Source of the DNA: CAZIKB01 sp964539665
GTDB taxonomy: Bacteria; Zhuqueibacterota; Zhuqueibacteria; Oceanimicrobiales; Oceanimicrobiaceae
DNA length: 6,470 nucleotides
NCBI GenBank assembly: GCA_964539665.1
Contig: CAZIKB010000213.1
Span: 1 to 6,470 of the forward strand
Direction: 5' to 3'
Part shown: piece by piece, positions 1-5,155 of the stretch
Position numbering within the stretch: position 1 is the first letter of the stretch
Layout: each line of letters begins with the position of its first letter
Program-made: the position numbers and the translations under genes
The notes under the pieces: model-generated
What the model was told of the DNA's origin: nothing
The model's database searches: none
Seen by the model: only the letters and a program-made list of their open reading frames with translations

Positions 1-103
1 CGGGCTTTCATCACGTCCACCGTAACCTATGCTGAGCTAACTGGATAACCGGATTGGTATCGCATTAAATCAAGAAAAAGTACAAGGTAACTTAAAAGGG
101 TAT

Positions 104-2293
104 GTGATAGACAAAGATACAAAAGCACCGCTGATTGGCGCTAATGTTATTCTTGTCGGCACAAAAAGAGGAGCAGCTACTGATTTAAAAGGCATGTTTA
201 TTATTCAAAATGTACCTGTCGGTAGTTATGTTTTGCAGTTCGATTATATCGGGTATCAACAACTTAAAAAAACCGATGTAATAATTCGATCTGAAAGAAT
301 CACTTTTGTAAACGTAGAATTAAAAATGGCAGCAATTGAGACGGATGAGATTAGAGTTACCGCTGGATATTTTCCTGAATCCGCTGAAGAGCCTACAAGT
401 GTGGTTAGTTTTTCTCATGAGGAAATCCGCCGAGCGCCAGGCTCTGCTGGTGATGTCAGTCGAATATTGATGACACTTCCCAGTATTGCAAAAGTTAATG
501 ACCAAAGTAATAATTTGATTGTTCGGGGCGGCAATCCCATTGAAAATACTTTTTATATTGATAACATCGAAATTCCGAATATTAACCATTTTCCGCACCA
601 GGGCGCATCTGGCGGTCCCATTGGATTGCTCAATGTGGATTTCATTCAGGATGTTACTTTTTATTCTGGTGGGTTTTCTTCAATGTATGGAGATAAACTT
701 TCTTCTATAATGGATATTACTTTTCGAGAAGGAAACCGAAGCGAATTTGACGGTCAATTGGATTTGAATTTTTCTGGATTCGGAGGGGTGGCAGAAGGTC
801 CTCTGTTCAAAAATAAAGGTTCCTGGCTTTTTTCGGCTCGGAGAAGTTACCTGGATTTTGTGGTTGATGTTTTTGATGTCGGTTCTACTGTGGCTCCAAT
901 CTACGGCGACATACAGGGTAAGATTACCTATGATATTAATGCGAATAATAGACTGATTTTGGTTGGTGTTTTTGCGGATGATCATAACGCTCCTGACAGA
1001 GAAACTGGAGAAGAAAATTACATGACTCGCTACGGCAACCAGGATCTGTATCAAAGCACAATCGGTTTGAATTGGCGCACTATCTGGGGTAAAAAAGGCT
1101 ATTCCAATACTTCAATAGCTTACACATCAAATAACTATGATGAAGATTGGTACGAAACAACAACAGGCATATACGCGGTCAGAAACAGAACCAATGAGCA
1201 AGCATTCAAATTTAGAAATGCCAATCATTTTCTTGTAAATAAAACGAATACCATTGAATTCGGTATTGAAGCAAAGCACCTGATTGAAGATTATGATAAT
1301 TGGTATGCTGAAACTACAAACGACATCGGCAATCCTGTTCCTGCCTTGACTTTAAAGGATAAAATCACTGGCGATAAAATTGGCGGATTTTTGAATTATG
1401 TTGTTAAACCATTTTCTCGGCTCACAACAACGCTGGGAGTGCGTGCAGACAACTTTTCTTATAATGAAAATACTGTTGTCTCACCAAGATTCGCATTTTC
1501 TTACCAGTTGACACATAAAACATCTATTAACGGATCGGCTGGTATTTTTTATCAGAATCTTCCATTATTATTGCTGACACAAAACGAGTCGAATAAAAAC
1601 TTGAAAGATGCAAAAGCCATTCATTATGTGCTGGGAATTGATCACTTACTCACAGACAACACAAAATTAACATTGGAAGTTTATCAGAAAAATTATAAAG
1701 ACTTCCCAATGGATCCCCAACAACCAGCGTTGTTTATCATAGATAAAAACTACTTTGACAATTATGGGGTTTTAGTGGATAATGGTGAAGCCCTTTCCCG
1801 AGGTGTTGAGCTTATGATCCAAAAAAAGCTGGCAGAAAACTTTTACGGGTTAGCGAGTGTTTCCTATTTCAGATCGAATTACAAAAGCATTGATGGTATT
1901 TGGCGAGACCGTGATTTTGACAATCGAGTGACTTTCAGCATGGAGGGCGGCTACAAGCCCAATAATAAATGGGAATTCAGTGCGCGCTGGATTTACGCAG
2001 GCGGAGTTCCCTACACACCGTTTAACGTTGAAAAATCAAAACAAAATCATCGAGCAGTCTATAATGAAAATAGAATTAATGAAGACAGGTATCCTGATTA
2101 CCATTCCATGAATATTCGTTTTGATCGGAGATTCAATTTCATCAGCTCAAATATTGTTTTCTACTTGAGCGTCTGGAATGTTTACAATCGAAAGAACATT
2201 GCCAACTATTTTTGGAATGATAAGGATCAAAAACAGGATGAGGTTTATCAGTGGGGTTTGCTGCCGATTTTTGGGGTGGAGTATGAGTTTTAA
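104..2293 (+). CDS. TonB-dependent outer-membrane receptor, 5' end disrupted
   Basis: An outer-membrane beta-barrel of this family imports a ligand with energy from TonB; the substrate cannot be read from sequence. Numbered from the GTG at 104, residues 1-75 are a carboxypeptidase-regulatory-like beta-sandwich (PLIGANV, GT..G..TD..G.F, then VPVGSY and YIGY). A TonB-box-like stretch lies near 80-87 (DEIRVTA), the plug spans about 95-208 (RGGNP at 141-145, YSGGF..MYGDKLSS near 187-200), and the barrel runs to the C-terminal Phe (GVEYEF), so the 3' end is complete. The GTG is probably not the true start: the frame stays open back to 41, and codons 77-103 (KVQGNLKGY) complete the first strand of the domain. 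A TAA at 38-40 closes the frame, and no ATG, SD or signal peptide is visible in 41-103. An outer-membrane protein needs a signal peptide, so the gene is truncated, frameshifted or misassembled at its 5' end. Family certain, start unresolved. Confidence 0.88.
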   Translation: MIDKDTKAPLIGANVILVGTKRGAATDLKGMFIIQNVPVGSYVLQFDYIGYQQLKKTDVIIRSERITFVNVELKMAAIETDEIRVTAGYFPESAEEPTSVVSFSHEEIRRAPGSAGDVSRILMTLPSIAKVNDQSNNLIVRGGNPIENTFYIDNIEIPNINHFPHQGASGGPIGLLNVDFIQDVTFYSGGFSSMYGDKLSSIMDITFREGNRSEFDGQLDLNFSGFGGVAEGPLFKNKGSWLFSARRSYLDFVVDVFDVGSTVAPIYGDIQGKITYDINANNRLILVGVFADDHNAPDRETGEENYMTRYGNQDLYQSTIGLNWRTIWGKKGYSNTSIAYTSNNYDEDWYETTTGIYAVRNRTNEQAFKFRNANHFLVNKTNTIEFGIEAKHLIEDYDNWYAETTNDIGNPVPALTLKDKITGDKIGGFLNYVVKPFSRLTTTLGVRADNFSYNENTVVSPRFAFSYQLTHKTSINGSAGIFYQNLPLLLLTQNESNKNLKDAKAIHYVLGIDHLLTDNTKLTLEVYQKNYKDFPMDPQQPALFIIDKNYFDNYGVLVDNGEALSRGVELMIQKKLAENFYGLASVSYFRSNYKSIDGIWRDRDFDNRVTFSMEGGYKPNNKWEFSARWIYAGGVPYTPFNVEKSKQNHRAVYNENRINEDRYPDYHSMNIRFDRRFNFISSNIVFYLSVWNVYNRKNIANYFWNDKDQKQDEVYQWGLLPIFGVEYEF

Positions 2294-2383
2294 TATACTG
2301 TTTTGAATAAGTAATTTTATGTTTCTTTTTTGGTATGGCGCCTAATAAAAAAATAAAACCGTCTAAATAATTAGAGGGTAAAC

Positions 2384-2410
2384 ATGAAAAGTATCTTTAA
2401 AAGGAGGTAA
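2384..2410 (+). CDS. Possible 8-residue leader ORF overlapping the dppA ribosome-binding site
   Basis: ATG at 2384 opens an eight-codon frame (MKSIFKRR, stop 2408-2410). Its last codons are the AGGAGG Shine-Dalgarno of the next gene, and it stops 2 nt before that gene's ATG. A weak GAGGG lies upstream at about 2374-2378. ATGAAAAGTATCTT here nearly repeats ATGAAAAGAGTCTT at the real gene start (12 of 14 identical). It may couple translation, or it may only be a small duplication of the start region. No function can be assigned. Confidence 0.2.
   Translation: MKSIFKRR
2402..2407 (+). promoter_or_regulatory. Strong Shine-Dalgarno AGGAGG for the M55 aminopeptidase
   Basis: AGGAGG ends 5 nt before ATG 2413, fixing that start over internal methionines. 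A perfect SD argues against a typical Bacteroidota host, where such sites are rare. Confidence 0.85.
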
Positions 2411-2412
2411 CA

Positions 2413-3285
2413 ATGAAAAGAGTCTTGATGTTAATTTTAGTTTTGTTAGCGATTGGATCGTTAGCTTTTTCTCAGAGTGGTAACGGAATGAAAGTCTTCA
2501 TATCAGTCGATATGGAAGGGATCACGGGAGTTGTAAATTGGGAGGATGTTAGTCGAACTGGAAAAGATTACGATTATTTTCGAAAAATAATGACCAAAGA
2601 GGCAAACGCCGCTATCGAAGGTGCTTTAGCAGCGGGGGCAACAGAGATTTTAGTTCGGGACTCTCACGGCAGCGCAAGGAATATATTGCCGGAAATGCTG
2701 AATAGAAATGCAAAACTGCTTCGTGATTGGTCTGGCGGATTCAAAAGTATGATGGAAGGGATTGACGAATCGTTTGATGCCGCGATATTTATAGGCTACC
2801 ATGCAAAAGCTGGAACACCTAATGCACTTCTTGAACATACTATGACTGGAAATGTCACGGATATTTCAATTAATGGGATTTCGTTACCTGAAGCCGGGAT
2901 TAATGCGTTGATTGCTGGTAACTATAATGTACCGGTTGTTTTTGTTGCGGGTGACTTAGGTCTTTGTACACAAGCAATAAAATTGTTTAGTGATGTAGAA
3001 ACTGTTCCTGTAAAAGAGGGTATCGGCAATGCAGCCTTAAATTTACACCCCGAAGTGTCACGGGAAAAAATTCAAGAGGGCGTTAAGAAATCCTTGTTGA
3101 ATTTGAAAAAATATAAACCATATAAATTAAAACCGCCTTATAAGATGGTACTCAAACTGAAAAGAGAAGAACTGGTCAATGAAAAGTCCAATTATCCTGG
3201 TGCCCAAAGAACTGGCGAATGGGAAATTACTTATGAAAGTGAAGATATTTTGGAAGTTATAAAGGCATTTCAATGGATGCGCTGA
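2413..3285 (+). CDS. dppA: Secreted M55-family zinc D-aminopeptidase (DppA-like)
   Basis: M55 peptidases are dinuclear-zinc enzymes; Bacillus subtilis DppA removes N-terminal D-amino acids such as D-Ala from small peptides. Residues 1-20 are a Sec signal peptide (KR, then a hydrophobic run ending LAFS before Gln21). The mature domain starts at the hallmark SVDMEG (31-36). From my memory of B. subtilis DppA, its active-site residues all have counterparts at a steady offset: D8/E10 are D33/E35, H60 is H85 (DSHG), H104 is H130 (GYHA), the proposed nucleophile H115 is H142 (EHT), and E133 is E160 (LPEAG). At 290 aa it is about one signal peptide longer than the 274-aa cytoplasmic Bacillus protein. 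It lies 119 nt after the receptor on the same strand, which suggests linked peptide uptake or cell-wall peptide turnover in the periplasm; the link is inference. No lipobox Cys is present. Confidence 0.93.
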   Translation: MKRVLMLILVLLAIGSLAFSQSGNGMKVFISVDMEGITGVVNWEDVSRTGKDYDYFRKIMTKEANAAIEGALAAGATEILVRDSHGSARNILPEMLNRNAKLLRDWSGGFKSMMEGIDESFDAAIFIGYHAKAGTPNALLEHTMTGNVTDISINGISLPEAGINALIAGNYNVPVVFVAGDLGLCTQAIKLFSDVETVPVKEGIGNAALNLHPEVSREKIQEGVKKSLLNLKKYKPYKLKPPYKMVLKLKREELVNEKSNYPGAQRTGEWEITYESEDILEVIKAFQWMR

Positions 3286-3330
3286 TCCTAATTATGAGCA
3301 ATGATAGTAATGGATAATTTTTTGTTTTTG
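3286..3330 (+). terminator. Weak candidate terminator after dppA
   Basis: AATTAT (3290-3295) and ATAATT (3314-3319) could pair across an 18-nt loop and run into a T-rich stretch (3317-3329). The stem is all A/T, so intrinsic termination would be weak. Confidence 0.22.
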
Positions 3331-3368
3331 GAATAAGATATTTATTTCAGGCATAAGATTGTTTCAAG

Positions 3369-3460
3369 CTGACAAAACCGTCAGAGTGTATGAACGAATT
3401 TGTATCCTTTACAAAACAATATTTGATCTTTGTATACACTCTGCGTAGGCGGTTTTGCAG
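3369..3460. repeat. 92-nt interrupted inverted repeat
   Basis: CTG (3369-3371), CAAAACCG (3373-3380) and CAGAGTGTAT (3382-3391) are exactly complementary to CAG (3458-3460), CGGTTTTG (3450-3457) and ATACACTCTG (3434-3443). This gives 21 paired positions with small asymmetric bulges (1 nt at 3372, 1 nt at 3381 against 6 nt at 3444-3449) around a 42-nt central segment. No T-run follows, so it is not a plain terminator. It could be a small palindromic mobile element, paired transposon ends or a structured RNA. It lacks matching RYYYAAC/GTTRRRY boxes at its ends, so I do not call it an integron attC site. Confidence 0.6.
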
Positions 3461-3638
3461 CCAATACATAAATTATTGCGTAAAGTGCGTACGTCTGATA
3501 GCCCAAAGCGGTGAAGTGGTTAAATGAATAAAGAGCGGATGTAAAGTGTATCAAATTAATCTCGGTCGATAGGGCTACTGAAGGTCGATTTTAATTTTAC
3601 CATTCAGTGTGTTAAGCTTTTCGGTGGCTGAAACTCAA

Positions 3639-3661
3639 CGTTGTGGGGTACACACCCAACG
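3639..3661. repeat. Bulged hairpin
   Basis: CGTT (3639-3642) pairs with AACG (3658-3661), and GGGT (3646-3649) pairs with ACCC (3654-3657). There is a 3-nt bulge (GTG) and a 4-nt loop (ACAC). The surrounding 3620-3680 is richer in G than the rest of the intergenic region. Function unknown. Confidence 0.35.
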
Positions 3662-3934
3662 GGAGGTGGCATAGCACAAACAGAGTCTTCTGTAAACATA
3701 ATTGCTCAAACAAAAGGGACAATCGAATTCAATAAATGAGATACTGTTGAGCAAACGCTTATGCTTCTTGCGCATACAAAAAGCAACTCGCCAATCGAGG
3801 TTTACTTGGTAAAAATAAACCGTTCGCAGAAACGTTTTGCGATTTTACTGAGCTAAAAGTCAAAGCTCTACGGTTGTCCAAAAGGCTTGTACCCTAAATG
3901 TAATTTTTTACGTCATTTCAGCAATAATCTACAC

Positions 3935-3963
3935 TCATCGGATGACTCCAAGTCATCCGATGA
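3935..3963. repeat. Perfect 13-bp hairpin, REP-like
   Basis: TCATCGGATGACT (3935-3947) and AGTCATCCGATGA (3951-3963) are perfect reverse complements around a 3-nt loop (CCA). No T-run follows on the + strand; on the - strand the next bases are GTGTAGATTATT, also not a T-run. The compact shape suits a dispersed REP-type palindrome more than a terminator. Copies elsewhere cannot be seen from this window. Confidence 0.6.
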
Positions 3964-4207
3964 ATCGTACTATTTTGCAGGCGTCTAATGATTATCGATT
4001 TTACCTGTTTTAAGCAAATCACACTAAATTCAATATGCTTTCGTATTTCCTCAATTTTTGTCTTGACTTCAGACAATTTATTAATTATCTTTAACAACCA
4101 ACGGAGACGCACAACACCGATAATCTAACTGTTATTTTGATATTATAATTGTAATTTCTGAATCTACTAATCACTACTGCTCCGTTTACCGTAATTAATG
4201 ATAAAAG

Positions 4208-4363
4208 TATATATGAGTAATTCGTAAAAAGTAGAAAATCATGTCATCGCGAGGAGCGGCGCGACGAAGCGATCTCTAAAAAACAACCCTTTAGCCGACA
4301 TTCAGATTGCTTCGCTTCGCTCGCAATGACATTTTGGGACTTTTTACGAGCGACTCATATATA
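4208..4363. mobile_element. MITE-like element with 11-bp terminal inverted repeats
   Basis: The ends are perfect inverted repeats, TATATATGAGT (4208-4218) and ACTCATATATA (4353-4363). Further inward lie matched blocks CGTAAAAAGT (4223-4232) with ACTTTTTACG (4339-4348) and ATGTCAT (4241-4247) with ATGACAT (4326-4332). Next is an imperfect arm of the widespread bacterial repeat GTCATTGCGAGCGAAGCGAAGC (read on the - strand from 4330; the + strand copy at 4243 is diverged). The outermost TA on each side can be read as a TA target duplication, as left by IS630/Tc1-mariner-type transposition. There is no room for a transposase, so it would move only in trans. The palindrome is seen directly; family and mobility are inferred. 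Confidence 0.72.
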
Positions 4364-4463
4364 GAACAGGATTGAAACTTATCTTTCGGGATGAACTCAC
4401 AATTTTAATATAAGGTGGGCCAGGTGTGTAAAACCCGGTTCAAATGGTTTAATGGCAATGCAA

Positions 4464-4495
4464 GGTTTATCCATCACATATATGATGGATAAACC
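4464..4495. repeat. Perfect palindrome with GTTTATCCAT arms
   Basis: GGTTTATCCATCA (4464-4476) and TGATGGATAAACC (4483-4495) are perfect complements around CATATA. The arm core recurs as AGGTTTATCCAT at 4576-4587 and GTTTATCCAT at 6329-6338. It could be an operator dyad, a recombination site or a small repeat; no T-run follows, so a terminator is unlikely. Confidence 0.6.
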
Positions 4496-4526
4496 AGAAC
4501 AAAATTAGTTTTTATTGAGCGAATAA

Positions 4527-4564
4527 CACTAATTATAACTGATATTTATATTAACTAATTAGTG
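4527..4564. promoter_or_regulatory. 9-bp inverted repeat, possible operator
   Basis: CACTAATTA (4527-4535) is mirrored by TAATTAGTG (4556-4564) with a 20-nt A/T-only-rich spacer, 112 nt before the TIR gene. The arm separation would put them about three helical turns apart. A role as a repressor site is a guess; AT-rich DNA produces such dyads by chance. Confidence 0.25.
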
Positions 4565-4600
4565 ATTTTTATTTCAGGTTTATCCATACTAAATAAACTC

Positions 4601-4633
4601 TATTAGGAAGGATTTATCGGTAGTATTAGGAAG
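4601..4633 (+). repeat. Direct repeat TATTAGGAAG, two copies 23 nt apart
   Basis: TATTAGGAAG occurs at 4601-4610 and again at 4624-4633. The second copy supplies an SD-like AGGAAG, 9 nt before the mini-ORF ATG at 4643. It may be a small duplication in the leader region. Confidence 0.4.
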
Positions 4634-4642
4634 AATAAACTT

Positions 4643-4672
4643 ATGCAGACAGAAAATTTGAAAGGAGTTTGA
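4643..4672 (+). CDS. Possible 9-residue leader ORF before the TIR gene
   Basis: ATG 4643 opens nine codons (MQTENLKGV, stop TGA 4670-4672), preceded at good spacing by AGGAAG (4628-4633). It contains the AGGAG SD of the TIR gene and stops 3 nt before that gene's ATG, so translation of the two could be coupled. Too short for any functional assignment. Confidence 0.25.
   Translation: MQTENLKGV
4663..4667 (+). promoter_or_regulatory. Shine-Dalgarno AGGAG of the TIR gene
   Basis: AGGAG ends 8 nt before ATG 4676 and supports that start. Confidence 0.75.
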
Positions 4673-4675
4673 GTT

Positions 4676-5146
4676 ATGGCAGCAAACGTATTCGTCAGTT
4701 ATGACCACGATGATCAAAAACAGGTTGGTGGGTTTAAGTTGCTTAAGAACAATCCCCAACACCCGCTGGACTTTCACGATCATTCCCTGAAAGAGCCTGT
4801 CACAGATAGAAGTGGAAAGCCAATCAAATACCCACCTAGCGATTCGAGATCGAAGCCTGTCCGCGATGAGATCAAAAGGAAATTTGGGAATGCATCAAAA
4901 CTTGTTGTGCTTATTGGCGACGACACGCACAACAGCGACTGGGTAGAGTGGGAAATTGACACATTCATTGACATGAAAACGTCTCTTTCCGGCGAGAAGA
5001 CATGGAAACGTATCCGTGGGATGAAACTCAAGGGCTGCGACAACGTTACAATGCCAAATGCCCTAATGAATGGTAGATCAACAAAGGAGTTGACCTGGGA
5101 CCCAGAGGATCTCGATAAGTGGTTAGATCAAGATCCTGACGCATAA
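4676..5146 (+). CDS. Stand-alone TIR-like (MTH538/ThsB-type) protein, probable defence effector
   Basis: TIR domains in bacterial immunity commonly cleave NAD+ or turn it into cyclic ADP-ribose signals. This 156-aa protein is essentially a single domain of the MTH538/DUF1863 TIR-like type (as in Thoeris ThsB). The first strand and BB-loop region are NVFVSYDHDD (4-13) and LDFHDHSLKEP (31-41). VRDEIKRKF (62-70) precedes the strand KLVVLIGDDT (75-84), then DWVEWEID (88-95). The last segment lines up well with human SARM1 DWVHKEI, making Glu93 the likely catalytic glutamate. The tail (LTWDPEDLDKWLD) fits the family end. There is no transmembrane helix and no visible cyclic-nucleotide-binding domain, unlike PycTIR of known Pycsar systems. 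The stop is 9 nt before the cyclase ATG, so one operon. TIR-like fold confident; NADase activity inferred. Confidence 0.88.
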   Translation: MAANVFVSYDHDDQKQVGGFKLLKNNPQHPLDFHDHSLKEPVTDRSGKPIKYPPSDSRSKPVRDEIKRKFGNASKLVVLIGDDTHNSDWVEWEIDTFIDMKTSLSGEKTWKRIRGMKLKGCDNVTMPNALMNGRSTKELTWDPEDLDKWLDQDPDA

Positions 5147-5147
5147 A

Positions 5148-5152
5148 AGGAG
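5148..5152 (+). promoter_or_regulatory. Shine-Dalgarno AGGAG of the cyclase; favours ATG 5162
   Basis: AGGAG ends only 3 nt before ATG 5156 but 9 nt before the in-frame ATG 5162. The latter is the better spaced start and would remove just two residues (Met-Leu). Confidence 0.6.
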
Positions 5153-5155
5153 AGA

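Larger units (their letters stand above)
3461..4207. other. Gene-free AT-rich intergenic stretch with hairpins
   Basis: Neither strand carries a frame with a credible start, SD and protein-like composition. What can be seen is a bulged hairpin at 3639-3661, a 7-bp inverted repeat TGCTCAA (3703-3709) with TTGAGCA (3746-3752), and the perfect hairpin at 3935-3963. I see no tRNA, rRNA or CRISPR pattern and no transposase remnant. It could be decayed mobile DNA or hold unrecognised structured RNA. Confidence 0.5.
4364..4675. other. Upstream region of the TIR-cyclase operon
   Basis: This AT-rich 312-nt stretch holds the palindrome 4464-4495, the inverted repeat 4527-4564, a second AGGTTTATCCAT (4576-4587), the direct repeats 4601-4633 and a leader-like mini-ORF (4643-4672). 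I could not place a convincing -35/-10 promoter; TTGAGC at 4515-4520 has no well-spaced -10 partner. No longer ORF is present. Confidence 0.5.

Noticed and set aside
2294..2383. Promoter for dppA, TTGGTA at 2330-2335 as a -35
   Set aside because: No well-spaced -10 hexamer; the AT-rich stretch gives many equally weak choices.
3381..3590. 70-codon open stretch on the - strand
   Set aside because: No ATG, no SD, and it reads into the inverted repeat 3369-3460; the composition does not look like a protein.
3611..3660. GTTAAGC and ACCCAAC boxes resembling integron attC ends
   Set aside because: The boxes are in the wrong order for a single attC on either strand, the consensus is degenerate enough to occur by chance, and no integrase is present.
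3461..3900. Possible group II intron or retron RNA suggested by GTGCG (3486-3490) and many short pairings
   Set aside because: No domain V-like hairpin, no reverse transcriptase and no conserved RNA core could be found.
3918..4112. 64-codon frame on the - strand with a helix-like composition
   Set aside because: GTG start without an SD, no recognisable family, and its end runs through the perfect hairpin 3935-3963, whose palindrome explains the last codons.
4364..4675. CRISPR-like array suggested by repeated GTTTATCCAT
   Set aside because: Repeats are only 10-12 nt, irregularly spaced, with no uniform spacers.
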